Origin: Daucus carota subsp. sativus
Taxonomy: Eukaryota > Streptophyta > Magnoliopsida > Apiales > Apiaceae
DNA length: 64,000 nt
Assembly: GCF_001625215.2 (NCBI RefSeq)
Contig: NC_030388.2
Location: forward strand, 24,478,558 to 24,542,557
Direction: 5' to 3'
The notes below the pieces were generated by a model. The model saw only the letters and a list, made by a program, of their open reading frames with translations, searched no databases and was not told where the DNA came from. Positions within the stretch are counted from its first letter, which is position 1; each line of letters opens with the position of its first letter. A program made the position numbers and the translations under genes. Shown here piece by piece: positions 1 to 11,794 of this stretch.

Positions 1-302
1 GTGGTATCACGATACTTGTGCAAATACTCCTCCGCCTTGTCCACATACTTCCCATAGCTCGTGTCCCCCAGCTTCCCATACTCCTCCGCCGCCTGAAGCA
101 GATCCTCCGCCGCTCCGGCCACCTTACCCTTATCCACCTTTTCCTTCCCCATCGCCGCGTCCGCCACCACTTTGGCGCTGGCTAAAAGCTCGCTGTTCGA
201 GGGCTTGTGGTGGTCCCCGGCCGTGGCGCCCGCCGCGTGGGAGGCGGCGTCGGGTTTTTTGTCGTCGGATTTTTTGTCGTGGCCACCGAATAGAGCGTCC
301 AT
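1..302 (-). CDS. NRP1: Nodulin-related protein, 5' part (runs off the window)
   Basis: Open frame on the minus strand from the ATG at 302-300 to the window edge, about 100 codons without a stop. The product starts MDALFGGHDKKSDDKKPDAA, then a His/Ala/Gly-rich stretch, then a helical Ala/Glu/Lys-rich part (GKVAGAAEDLLQAAEEYGKL) typical of plant nodulin-related proteins. These are small, soluble, stress-associated proteins of unclear biochemistry; Arabidopsis NRP1 has been linked to heat and ABA responses (family knowledge). No signal peptide is visible. The GC-rich third positions of this exon contrast with the AT-rich flank. The 3' end is missing. The neighbouring MIR398 and ankyrin genes match the Arabidopsis neighbourhood of NRP1, which supports the call. 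Confidence 0.85.
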   Translation of the reverse strand, partial: MDALFGGHDKKSDDKKPDAASHAAGATAGDHHKPSNSELLASAKVVADAAMGKEKVDKGKVAGAAEDLLQAAEEYGKLGDTSYGKYVDKAEEYLHKYRDT

Positions 303-977
303 TTTTGTTAGTTGATGTTTTGGGAAATGTTGGAGATGAAAGTGTTTTTATGGGGGGGAGAGTTGGTTAGTTGATGTTTGGATGAGATTGGAGGATTTTG
401 TTGTTTACGTTAATGCCCTTGCATGAGGATATTCGGTGGTTGATTTGGAGTGGGGTTTTCTAAATTTGATATTCGTCAAAGGGTATGGATGTAATGTAGA
501 TTTGAGTGGAGGTTAGTATCTTATCCGTGACTTGCCGACAATTGTTTCGATGACGCGGCATGTTGCCCGGCCCTTCAAATATAAATATCTCGGTTCATTA
601 TTGAATTTGTTGTTGTCTTTTCGTATTTATACAGTAATTTATAAATATAAATTGTGTATCCGAGTGAATCATACATGTTGAGTATAAATATCACTTCATA
701 CCTCCCAAACCCCCACCCAATTATTTACATTCAGTTTGAGCACGAAGGTTAAAAAAGAAATAATAATAGCTGAAGTGGTGAGATTCATTGATTTTTGATA
801 TATAAATGAGAGATACGGTAGTGTGAAAAGGAGAAAAAGTGAGAAAGTGATGCGACTCATTAAATATTTTAGGAAAATTTTATAATGTAAACAAATAAGA
901 CGTCCAATAAAAAAAAATCATAAAGAATCCACTAGGACATAGGGAGTATGCATGTCTGAAGTACTAGTTAATTAATA
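303..977. other. Intergenic; promoter side of the NRP1-like gene
   Basis: Between the minus-strand NRP1-like start codon and a Stowaway element. AT-rich below 480. I see no coding potential; it should hold the NRP1 5' UTR and promoter, but I could not fix a TATA box. Confidence 0.4.
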
Positions 978-1211
978 CTCCCTCTGTTTTTTAATATATG
1001 AGATTTGACTTTTTGGCACACACTTTTAAGTGCTTTGACCGGGTAGTTAAAAGTATTATTTTTGAATTTTTTTTTTCTAAATAAAAATATATAATCAAAA
1101 CTTTAATTCACAAAAAAAATCAATTAAAAATAATAATTATTACTATGTGGTCAACTCACCTAAAAGTATGTGTCCAAATCAAAAGTGTCATATAAAAAAA
1201 AACAGAGGGAG
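978..1211. mobile_element. Stowaway-like MITE
   Basis: The left end CTCCCTCTGTTTTTT and the right end AAAAAAACAGAGGGAG are inverted repeats, and TA dinucleotides flank both sides, the target duplication of Tc1/mariner-type Stowaway elements. Internal stretches pair over most of the length (AAGTGCTTTGACC on the left, GGTCAACTCACC on the right). A close relative lies at 22276-22508. Non-coding, non-autonomous. Confidence 0.85.
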
Positions 1212-1584
1212 TAATTACATATCACATAAGTTTAAAAGAAAACAATAATACAAATTGAGTGGAAAGAGCTCAACTCTAGAAACTATTTTAGTGTATAGTT
1301 AAAAGTCTACATCCCAACCAAAAATCGTTTTACAAGTTTAGTATAAACAAGCATCGTTATTTGGGTTTTCCAACGAACAGGTCAAGTTGACGAGAACTAT
1401 CACAATTCACAAGTATGTCAACACTATATGGTGCCATGACCACATTATGACAATACTCGTTTCCGGGATTTACTACAAAAACAACTATGAGCCCTCTTCT
1501 TCTTCTACTGTAAATGTTAGCAACTTACAAATGCAAAACACTTTGCTCTATGTCGATGCAAGTTAATATACATCTATTGAAGCT

Positions 1585-1686
1585 ATATTCTGGAGGAGTG
1601 CTGCCTGAGAACACGCGTGCATTTGGAAGCTTGATGCTCTTAGAATACACTTGTGTTCTCAGGTCACCCCTTTAGAAAATAGTTCC
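1585..1686 (+). ncRNA. MIR398: MIR398 microRNA precursor hairpin
   Basis: The 21 bases at 1652-1672 begin TGTGTTCTCAGGTCACCCC and end TT. As I recall it, this is the mature miR398a sequence. The opposing 5' arm at about 1594-1612 contains GCCTGAGAACACG, which pairs with it, and the pairing extends outwards (TATTCTGGAGGAGTG against CACCCCTTTAGAAAATA) to give a typical plant stem with the mature strand on the 3' arm. miR398 represses Cu/Zn superoxide dismutases (CSD1, CSD2), CCS1 and a cytochrome c oxidase subunit, and is induced at low copper through SPL7 (family knowledge). Upstream I found only one GTAC core (about 961-964), so strong SPL7 control is not obvious. Precursor ends are estimated from pairing. 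Confidence 0.93.
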
Positions 1687-1939
1687 CCATCTTGTCTTCA
1701 ACCAAAATATACTCTGCAGTTTCTACAGCTTTATATGTAGTTCCGTAATCCCAAATATTGTTTTAGCTGCAGATTATTGGTTAGCTTAAATAATGCAGAT
1801 TGATAGGGTCAGTGACAATTTGAATTAATTTAAAATATTAATAAAATAATATATTTTTTAATCATTATTTAATTTTGAATTAAATATTTACATTTAGTTA
1901 CTTAAAAATATAAGAAATAAAAGTTATTCCGGTACCCAA

Positions 1940-2118
1940 AATATATAGTTCCGTAAATTATTTTTGAGATTTTCTTTTTCTGTATAAAAATATAACATCC
2001 AAATTTTAATTTAAAAAAAAATTTTAAAAATAAATTACACAACTACATTTTTACAGGAGTATTATAGTCTGTCTCCGTGACTCCGTCCCCAAATGTATAC
2101 TAATGGGACGGAGGGAGT
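1940..2118. mobile_element. Truncated Stowaway-like MITE
   Basis: The right end GGGACGGAGGGAGTA (to 2118) is a Stowaway terminus, and the interior (AGTTCCGTAAATTATTTTTGAG) resembles the element at 42469-42718. The matching left terminus is missing, so this is a degraded copy. It ends about 110 bp upstream of the ankyrin gene ATG and may have contributed to its promoter (inference). Confidence 0.6.
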
Positions 2119-2226
2119 ATGAATTTAGAATAAACAAGATTTCCTGAACCACCCCGGCCAAACGACCCCTTTGATCGTTGAAAGCGAAGAAACCAAAAAC
2201 CCTAAATTCCCAAAAAGTTAGTAGAC

Positions 2227-5200
2227 ATGGAAATGGAAATAGACAATCCTGAAGAAATTAAAGCAGATGAAGTGTTCAAAGCAGCCGAGTCAGGCGATTC
2301 ATCAGTCTTCGACTCACTCTCTCCCCAAAATCTCCTCAAAATCCTATCTTTCCGAAACGAAGACCAGCGCTCTCTCCTCCACGTCGCCGCCTCTTCTGGA
2401 CGCACTCAGGTACTCACTTCCCTCACTTATTTATACTTTGTTTATGTAGTTATAATGTTGAATTTTACTTTTAGGGTTTGTTGATTGATTATATATATCC
2501 TAGTAAGTTTTGGTTTGTTGATGATAGGTGGTGAAGATACTATCGGCTTTTGATCCGTTAGTAAGTGGTATAAACAGTGCTGATGAGGAAGGTTGGGTTC
2601 CTTTACATTCTGCTGCAAGTAGTGGCAATGTTGAGATTGTCGAGCTTCTGCTCACTAGAGGTGAGCTTCCGAAACAATTCGGGGAATTATATAACCTATT
2701 GTGGGTGTGTTGAGCCCGGGTTGTTTCATCTTTTTCTTGACAAGTAATGATGGTTTAATAATTTTTGACTAGTGGTATATAGATTTATAGTTTGTAGTCG
2801 TTGCAGACATACATAGTCTAAATCCTTTGTAAAAATTTGTATCTTGCAAGTGGATCACAGTGTGTAAATTCTGTTAACTTATTTTGTACTAGTTCTAAAT
2901 GTTTTCGTAAATATGTTAGTTTGCAAAGTAATCAACATTGGCCATAATTTCATTGAACAAAAAAAGTTCTATCCACCTGGCCAGCTCTACTTTATTTACA
3001 TCATATTTGAGTAGTTTTTTTTTTTTTTGGTTTAATTCTGTATATGGTATTTAAACCTATCATGTCATTATCTTTTCTCCTATGAATTCGAGTTGTATTT
3101 TTAGATGTTATACAGGAGTTTCCTTTGAGAATTTAAACCCCGGTAACTAGTGTGTTGTCATTGTGTCACAAGCACATAATTTCTATGTTACAGGGAATCA
3201 GCCTCTCAGTTCTGCCTCGGTAATTGGTAGCAAGAACGTATATAAAAGTTAGGATGTACTGGTGATCTGAATAGTGATGTATTGACAACATTTATTTTAC
3301 CCTCCTGTAACTGATTGTAACTCTTGGAGCATATTTCGAACTAGCTAGGATTAATATGTTACAATATTTGGTCAATTTAACACCAATGAGCTGAATCTAA
3401 TTCCTTACAGGAGCTGATGTTAATCTGAAGAATAATGGCGGTCGCACTGCCCTTCACTATGCGTCTAGCAAGGGTTGGTTGAAAATAGCTCAACTTTTGA
3501 TTGCACATAATGCTAAGTTGAATGTGAAGGATAAGGTTAGTGATCACATGAATGAGATTTGACTTCTGTTACAAATCTTTTTGTTTCAGTAACAATGTTT
3601 AAGCCCATTCTACAATCACTATTACACATAACTCACTTCTATATAATCTTTTACAAGGCTTTTCATCTGTTATAATGTGGTGGTTTGCAATTAATTTAGG
3701 TTGGATGCACCCCACTGCATCGTGCAGCGAGCACTGGTAACGGGGAGCTCTGTGAATTTCTCATTGAAGAAGGCGCAGAGGTTGATGCTGTTGATAGGGC
3801 AGGTCAAACTGCCCTTATGACTGCAGTGATCTGTGACAACAGAGAGGTATTGAAGGAGATTTACCAAACTAAATTTCTAAAATGCAACGTAGTTTGGTCA
3901 TGCATCATACTCATAATATCTACGCTAAAAAGCACTTTAAGTTCTTATTTAGATGCTATTTTCTACTTCGTCAGTTTGGTCTTTATACTTTGCTAGATTG
4001 GTCACTTGTACCGGTCAGTAGGACCTTAGTTCAGTATCAACGCTTACTTTCTAGGGATCAGTGGTGGACTTTGGGTCTGAGCTTTAGCTTGGGTGATTAA
4101 AGATTAAATAATCTATTTACATCTTTTATTCAAGTGAGCAAAAATCAGTATTGTTAATGAGCTTATACCTCTTTCCAACATCTTCCTCATATTGGGCCTG
4201 CTACTGAATTATTATGATGCCGACAAGAGCTTGGTTGCAGACCTTTACATGTAATGAGTATTATAGTGATGCAGTTTGGGCCGTGCAGCCCCTAATGGGT
4301 GTAATGAGGATGTCATCATAGTAATCTTGGTACAGTACCTGTCAACATATTTTAACCACAAATTTATATTTATAGGTGTGAATCGTCTGACTGAGCCGTG
4401 CAGTCTTATGATATGAATTGTACAATGCATTTGTATGAATTTAAAAATCTCTGCAGTAGGCAGGACTGTTCAGGATCTTGGTGTTATTTTTTTTATTAAG
4501 TTTATATAATTTTGGATTATACTAAGGAGCTCGTTATAAATTATGAATTAGAGTCAGAAAAATAAGCTGGAGAAAGAGGGATAATAGTCCTTGCTATATA
4601 GTATGTAGGAATCACACAGCAATGGAGGATTTTAGTTCTCTAAAATTGGTGCCCTCATCCCTTCCTGCTTGCAGTGTCTTTTTCCATCAATGTGTCATTC
4701 TTATATTTATATTTTTGATTGAGCTTTACTCTTCGCCACATTGCACCAGATAATGTTCTTAAAGTTATATGCACCAGATGTTTGTGGAACCAGTTTACAC
4801 GTCTTCTTACGGGATTCCATCCTTGTGTCTGCATTGCCCTTCGTGTGTTGTAAACTGATTTAATGCTGCTGACCACAACTAGTTAGTGGATTGCGCCTTG
4901 ATTGATCTCTGTGTTGCCATAATTCACTTTGGATAAAGTGAATGTAAAACATTGTGATATCAAGGGCAATTACATGAGAAAAAAAAAGGGAATGGATATA
5001 ATAGACCAATCCCGTTGGTCACAAATTTGCAATGTAATATAAACTGCATCAATTGTGAGTGATTTCATTTATAATTCTGGGCTTGTTCATTCTATTGACA
5101 AAGTGCCACATTATAGCAGTTGATTCGTGCATATACTTGGCAATTTATCATGATTAGTATGAGCGGTAGGAAATTTGGCGAGGGAGTAGCAATATGCTAA

Positions 5201-5408
5201 TCCACTGTTTTCTTAACGTCTTGTCAAACATAAGCTAATGTATCTTTAAATCTTATCTGTATCTGGTTAACAGGTGTCTCTACTACTGATAAGACATGGA
5301 GCGGACGTGGACGTAGAAGACAAAGAAGGGTACACTGTACTTGGTCGAGCTTCAAATGATCTAAGACCACTACTAATCGATGCTGCCAAGGCAATGCTTG
5401 AAGGATGA
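2227..5408 (+). CDS. Ankyrin-repeat protein, gankyrin/PSMD10-like
   Basis: Five exons with GT-AG junctions in phase: 2227-2409, 2528-2660, 3411-3535, 3700-3846, 5274-5408; 240 aa. The first ATG follows a leader with no in-frame start. About five ankyrin repeats are visible: RSLLHVAASSGRTQVV, GWVPLHSAASSGNVEIVELL, GRTALHYASSKGWLKIAQLL, GCTPLHRAASTGNGELCEFL and GQTALMTAVICDNREVSLLL, with the TPLH and G-ADV turns. Length and repeat layout match the plant homologue of the 26S proteasome assembly chaperone PSMD10 (gankyrin/Nas6), which binds the Rpt3 ATPase during base assembly (known in yeast and animals). That role is inferred for plants. No signal peptide or membrane segment, so cytosolic or nuclear. 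Intron 4 (1.4 kb) is the longest and I see no element in it. From memory, Arabidopsis At2g03430 is the same length and sits next to NRP1. Confidence 0.93.
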
Positions 5409-6267
5409 ACAAGTTGTGGTTGTGGTCTTGTAATTCCAAATGGTAATGAAAAATGAAACTTTGGAATGATTAGGCTATGGAGCTTTTGAAAACCTGTTAA
5501 AAGAAATGAAAAAATGTATTTAAGTCGGGGTGGTCGGATGGGTCTGAAGAATCTGTAGTTGTAGTTGAAAGAAACAGTTAATGCTTCGTATTTAGTTGTT
5601 TCTTATGTTCCAAATACAATTTTTGTTTTGTTCCCTTGCTTACTCATCACTCATATTTACACTACACAGCATCTCAGTCATGAAAGTTCAGACCTATTTT
5701 TATTTTTTGCAAAAACCTGTTCCAATATTTTGTTTGAAACTTCGTTCGAGTTGGTTGGTTACTTTGTCCCTGAAAGATGCAGGAATGTGACACTAAACAA
5801 AAAGGACGGTCATTACATTGCACAAGTGTGTATATGCAGAGACCAGAGTGTTACGTGTCGCAGAGATGTACATACAATATGGGGTATAATCCCCCAAGCC
5901 AATCCCTTTTAATGTTTTTTTTTTTTTGTTTTAACCGGTGTTTTAAAGATCCTTGATCTATACAAAATATTTTACCTGATTATATTTCGATTTGACTAAA
6001 AATCTTCAATTTATCAAAAAGTATTTAATAAATCTTTGACAAATCCTGAATCGGTGGATCAACTGATTAATTCCATTTTCCGATATATACGTTCATGGTT
6101 TTAACTGTTAGAGGAGCTGAAGGGCAAACTTGGAAACTTGAACTAGACTAAAGAGCAGGATATAGGAGTATATTTTTGTGTAATGCTAATGAAATTCCAG
6201 CCGTTGGTTCATCTATCTTCCCTCCCACATCTTCTAGTTATCTCCTCTTGAGCAGGAGTTAAAGAGA
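5409..6267. other. Intergenic, no gene seen
   Basis: Holds the 3' UTR of the ankyrin gene (to about 5650) and the promoter and 5' UTR of the next plus-strand gene. A 115-codon open frame at 5565-5912 has Cys/Phe-rich composition and no recognisable domain; I regard it as chance. Confidence 0.5.
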
Positions 6268-8239
6268 ATGATGATGGCATCTTCTACTTTACTGGATGCT
6301 TCTGTCAGAACCTCCACACTAACTACTACCACCATTAATAAGCACAGCATCTTATCCTCTTCAAATCCTACAAGCATCAGAACCCCTCAGCTTGCTCTGC
6401 ACAGTCAAAGGAAACCTCTACTTTCTGTACATGTTCTTTCCAAGAATGTTCTTCATCAGTTGCCAACATGTTTACAAGATTCTATTCTTCAGACATCCCT
6501 TGTTCCTCTAACTGCTTCTCTTGCTCTTCTCCTGTTCTTCAGTCCTGCAGGTAATTTTTTTCTGCCCTGTCTAAATTATTTTATTTTTTCATTATTTGTG
6601 AATAACAGAATTTCAAGATTCAAGTTTAAGTTTACTGTATTACCTATTCTGTTTAGAAGTGATAATGAGGTCAGTTAACGGGAATCAGAACCTCAATCTC
6701 ATGCATAAGTGTTTGGACTAGTTATGTGGTTATATGGAATGGGAACCCAATCCTTTCAGGTGTTAAATCATACTCTTCCCACCCCTTGGGTTTCCATACG
6801 ATTCCCATTCCGGTTAACCCCCATTCCCATTCCCGATTCCCTTTCCCAACCTTAATCCAAACGCCCCCAAAGTATTAGAAGATCACCTTGATATGCATAT
6901 TATATTTGTGTTGAAACTTAAAACAGTCCCACTCGAAATCACGTCCTTTGGGATTGAAGAGTGGTTTACTAATTGAGTCCATTGAGCTCTGGGACATGTA
7001 TTTTTCTGTCAAGTAGCTCAGGGACATGTAAATTTTAGCCAAGTAGCTCTGGTACGTGTGAAGTTACCTCTTCAAGGAGGTGGAATGGCATTCAAAGTAC
7101 TATAGCAAAATGTGAATCTTCAAGGTTTATTTTATGGACTAGAGATTGCTCCCACCCCCTAGTTAGGACTTTAAGAAATAATGATGATTTACTTCCAGAG
7201 CCATCTCGACTACACTGCAGTAAATTTATGTTGGATTAAGTATATTTTTGTTTACGGCTAGTAAACTTCTGTTTACTGTACTTTTTGAGTCTGTATGTGT
7301 GGGGTTTAGGACGCTGATTTTACACTGATATTGAGTTTGCTTGAAATGCAGCAAATGCCGGATTACTCTCGGGTTCAACTGGAATAGAATCTGTCCCTGG
7401 TCCCGAGTTGCCTAAAATTGAATTCCTCAACAAATTTAATGGTATGAATGCTCTGCACATTCTCTCAAGCAATTTATGTATAAGTTGATACTCATAGATT
7501 ACTGGCCCTGGCATATGCAGAGGAAAACCAAAAAAGATATGCAGAAAATGATGCAAGATTCAAAGACTCTCCGGTGCTTAAGGAATTGCTTGAGAAATCC
7601 AAGATAAATAAAGAGAAGTAATTCTCTCTTCCAGCATAGCTTATTCCTTTACTGAACCTAATTTTGTTTGTTTTGTTTTCTCCCCCATAATTTTGTTTTC
7701 TTAAGTATATCAGGCTTAGAACTTCACATATGACAGAGAATGCAGTGAACTCTAAGACCTAGTTTCATAAAATTATTTCGAGTAGTATATGTATTGGTTT
7801 AGTTTAAGCTATAGTTGAACACACACTTGCATGATTCAGGTAAACTGAAACTTATCATGTTCGATGAAAACTTAAGAAAAAGTAAGCACATTTGCTCAAT
7901 TGGTGGTATTAAGCTGTAGTTTACTCATGTCAAGAATTTTTTTATATTCCAGTCCAAGTAATATATCCGTCCCAAGGAAGTTGTAGTGCTTTTGAAACAT
8001 GTATGATAAAGTCTACATCAATGTTTGCGAGTTGTAATGGTAAAATTATACATCAATGGTTGTGTTATAATTTCAATTTTGTCGGGGGACGAATATTCAG
8101 GAACAAACAAGCAATCTTGGACAAATATTGCTTGCGCGGTGCAGAATGGGGTGTTGGAGATTGTTCAACAGAAGGGATGAGACCGGATGAAAGAGATGAA
8201 TTCATTGCAATGTTAAGGAAGAAAACTGGAATAGAATGA
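6268..8239 (+). CDS. Predicted thylakoid-lumen protein of unknown function
   Basis: Four exons with GT-AG junctions in phase: 6268-6550, 7352-7441, 7521-7617, 8101-8239; 202 aa. The first 70 residues are Ser/Thr/Pro-rich and poor in acids, as in a chloroplast transit peptide. A hydrophobic stretch follows (LVPLTASLALLLFFSPAANA) ending in an A-x-A site, the layout of a bipartite lumen-targeting signal. No twin arginine precedes it, so Sec rather than Tat export would be expected (inference). The mature part of about 108 aa is charged and helical (KRYAENDARFKDSPVLKELL) with two Cys (YCLRGAEWG and GDCSTEGM) near the C-terminus that could form a disulfide. From memory it corresponds to uncharacterised At2g03420. 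It looks superficially like PSI-N around the signal, but the C-terminal half does not match, so I assign no function. Confidence 0.85.
6690..6870. mobile_element. Possible degraded MITE in intron 1 of the lumen-protein gene
   Basis: Contains stretches of alternating GGAATGGGAACCC / CCCATTCCCATTCCCG that can fold back, and ends TTAATCCAAACGCCCCCAA, like the GTTTGG-type termini of plant MITEs. The left end near 6705 (GTGTTTGGACTA) matches only weakly. No target duplication found. Confidence 0.4.
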
Positions 8240-9531
8240 TCAGAATATAGATGAGCACAATTGTTTGTTGTTTTCCAAATAATAGTGGATGTCAGTGAGT
8301 ATAGTATGGTGTTATCAACTATTGCTAAGTTACAATTCACATAATATTCTTCTCTCTTTTTTACTGTTTTACAATTGATGGGGATAGATCATTATTCATT
8401 CATATGCTTTGTTTAATGATTTAAATTTTTATAAGCTGAATTAATTGAGTTATATTGTCTTGCTATCTCTAACTAGAAGGACTCTGCGAGCCTGTATTTG
8501 CTCTAACAAAATGGATTTTGTGATCAAATAAGTAAATAACTATTTAATTAAAAATTATTTGGTTGGACATATTCATATGCACAAGAGTACATATAATTCA
8601 AATAAAAACGAAATTAACAAAGAATAAAATTATGATAAGTTTATATAACATATTTTTAAATTTTATATTTTTAGACGACGATGACAACTAATTTAAATAT
8701 TTTCTTATAGTTTCCCGACACAAAATGTAATAAAATGACCGGCTGGTCTTGATAATATATAAAATAAATACCCATGAATTTATTGTGGTATATAACTCTG
8801 AATATCATTATGTGATAATTTATAGAAATATTAATACTAAAAATAGTAGGTAAAAGAAGTGAAAGGAAATCTGATGAGGTTGACCAATTAAATAGGAAAT
8901 CAGCATAGTTGTAAGAACCAGAAACAAAGAAATGAACTAGAAACGAGGAATTCACTTGATCTCATTTGTTCCAAGGATGATCCAATTGTACTGGGAATGT
9001 CCCATTTCTAAATTTTAAGGTACACCAATTTTTTTTATTTTCTTTGCTTTGATGTGTCTGTTTATTATCAAGTTTCATTCTTTTTACCATTTTGTTGTTA
9101 CCCATTTCTTAATTGACTTCACATTGATCAAGAATCTGTATGTATACATCATTTGTGTGTTCTGTGTGTGTTCTGTGTGTGATCCTTCTTTATTTTCATT
9201 TGGTCTTGAATATAATTTAATCATATGAGTTTGGATTGAAAAATGGAGAATGTGGTATCTTTTGTAACATTAAGTTTATGTTTTTAGGGCAGAAACATAA
9301 TTGGAATTTAATGTCTGGTTAGTGTAAAATTAGTGGAATTCAGGCACCACAGTATGGGAAATTAGGAAGGTTTTATATATGCTCAGCCTCGATTTTCATT
9401 GAAAATTGGATTGGACATGCTTTTTATGTTATTTCAGATCCAGGAATGCAATCAGATTTTTATTGATGTACAGATGCGAGGGAAAAAGGCAAGGATAGGC
9501 TATATTTGATTTTAGTTCTTTTTTATTGATC
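8240..9531. other. Intergenic, no gene seen
   Basis: 3' UTR of the lumen-protein gene, then AT-rich sequence (8480-8900) and the promoter/leader of the TRAF-type gene. A 94-codon minus-strand frame at 8671-8955 is low-complexity, Phe/Ser/Tyr-rich, and looks like chance. The leader may contain an intron ending at the AG near 9436; this cannot be settled from sequence. Confidence 0.45.
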
Positions 9532-11794
9532 ATGGATCCTCCACCTACCGATGGCGGAATTGAAAGAGATAACTTCGAAGAAGTTAAAGAGGGAGGTCCT
9601 ATGCACCATTGCAATCTTTTTGATGCAGAAGTGACCCACAAGATAGCAGAAGCTTTTCTTCCCGGTTTAGCATCAGCATGTATTGACAACACACTTGGGG
9701 GTCTGTTCAAAAGCCCTGGATCAGTTGCCGTTGCAATTAGAAAAGAGATGGTGGACGCACTAATTCAGAGAAGTGAGACTTTCGTTGCAGAGGCTGTGGT
9801 GTTAGAAGGTGAAGCAGAAACTGAAGTGCCTGAACATCCTTTTGATATTATTTCGGATTTCATCGATGATTTTGCAAGTTCAAAAAATAACTTCTTTAGC
9901 AGGGTCTCTGGGTGGATGCTGAGTGATATGAGGGAAGATAAAATAGATGAGTTTGCTCAAGAAATGGAAATTAACGGGTTTTGGATGATTGATAGAAGGG
10001 AAAGTGTTGCCCAAACTCTGCTTAAGAATGTTGATTTTAAGGATGCTTTTCATTGCAACAAGAAGTTCAACACAGCAGACGAGCTTGTGGAGCATTTACC
10101 ACAATGCCGGTTTAGGACTATTCACTGTCCAAATGAGGGTTGTGATGACCAGTTCAGTGCTGGTAACTCGGAAATCCATGATGCAGTTTGCCCCTTCAAA
10201 ATGCTTCCATGCGAGCAGAATTGCTCAGAAATCCTAATGAGGCGTGACATGGACAGGCATTGCATCACTGATTGCCCAATGAAGCATGTCAGTTGTCCGT
10301 TTTCTTCGATAGGCTGTGCATCTTCTATTCCTCGGGCTAGGCTTGAACAACACAAATTGGAGAATGTGCGTGATCATGTGCTTAGCATTTTACAGAGCAT
10401 CCACAAAAAAGCGTCAACAGAGGATCTGAAGCACAGGGTGGATCAACTTATAGAGGTGAGTTAGTAACAGTTTTATCTAGCATCATAGATAATAACCCTT
10501 GTTAGTTTTGTCCAATTCTCATAAATTGACTGTTTAGACAGCTTGGCTAAAAACTCAAGTAGAAATGCTTAATTTCTTATGTTGCAGAATCTTTTTACTT
10601 CTACATTAACTTAAACACCTTCATATTTTGAGATCCCTTTTTCTGTTATGTGCTTTTACTTATCTAATGGTCGATTGATAGCATTGGGAAGTTCAAAACT
10701 TGTAATGTTGACGACAAACAGATTTTTACATTGTAAAAGCTGAATATGAACTGTGGGAATTCTAAAATTTTAAAACCTTACATGTTGAAGAATATCTTTG
10801 CATTCTCCTTGACTTTTAAAAACATGCTATTAGACATAGAAGAATTCCTCTGTATATGCTGTTGAATTTTTAAAACAAGTAGATATCATCTTTCATCTGA
10901 ATTATACACATATATTGCATCTTCCATTGACCTCTATAGTAATTAATGATTTCTCCAATGAAGCAGTTATCTTCACCTGAACAATTAGCAAAACCTCAGA
11001 ATGTGCGACCTTTAACTACTTTGATCAAGAATCTTGAAGCAAAGCTTGGTCCCCTAGAAGTTATGCCAAAAACTACCAGCTCTGAAGAGATTCCATCACA
11101 GAATGAAGGATCTACAGATTCACCAAAAACAAAGGAAGAACACGTGGAGTCATCAAACACAATGGAAGTGCGCACACAACCCCCGCCAGAAAATAAGACC
11201 AATGATTCACCTATTAAACATATAGACTCGCCACAAAGCAGCACCATGCATTCACCTGCCAGAACAGAAGAATTTGAAGATTCACCCACTAAAGGCAGCT
11301 CCATGCAGTCACCTGCCAAAGAACAACACTTGGCAGGGTCATCAGATGGAAATGATGATCAAGGAAAAAATAATGAGCTTATGGATTCACCCACAAAAGA
11401 CAGGACTAGGGAGTTGCCAGCTGAAGAAAAACACCCAGTTGAGTCTTCTGTTGTTGCAGAACACGTCCCTGCAGCCAAATCTGAAGAGCACAATGTATCT
11501 TTAGATAGAGAATCCCCTTCTGCAAATGATCTCTCTACCGGTCAAGCAAAAATGGATATACCTATGGATTCAGCTAAAAACGACAGTACTAGAGAGTCAC
11601 CAGCCGAAGAATACCCAGTTGACTCATCCACTGTTGCGAAAGACCTCGCTGACTCTCCAACCAAAATTGAGGAGCACAAGGAATCTTCAGAAAGATCATC
11701 ACTTTCTGGAAATGATATTTCTACCAGTCCAGCAAAAAAGGATGAAGTTGAAAATAAAGATCTCTCTGACCCTCCAGCCAAATCTGAGGTATAA
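9532..11794 (+). CDS. TRAF-type zinc-finger protein with SP-rich disordered tail
   Basis: Two exons, 9532-10455 and 10967-11794, phase-0 junction GAG|GTGAGT...GCAG|TTA; 583 aa. I use the ATG at 9532 (MDPPPTDGGIERD). Residues 1-160 form a helical region (IAEAFLPGLASACIDNTLGG). Residues about 165-275 hold Cys/His pairs spaced as in TRAF-type zinc fingers: FHCNKKFNTADELVEHLPQC, HCPNEGCDDQF, CPFKMLPCEQNC, HCITDCPMKHVSCPF, GCASSIPRARLEQH. Such fingers usually serve protein contacts in ubiquitin or signalling complexes; no RING is present, so no ligase activity can be claimed. Exon 2 encodes about 275 residues of acidic, Ser/Pro-rich, disordered sequence with repeated S-P-x-K sites. After the stop (GTATAA) another frame at 11817-11886 is open and basic. 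Exact Arabidopsis counterpart not recognised. Confidence 0.85.

Noticed and set aside
5565-5912. 115-codon plus-strand frame after the ankyrin gene
   Set aside because: Composition-biased, lies in the 3' flank, no motif, no splice support.
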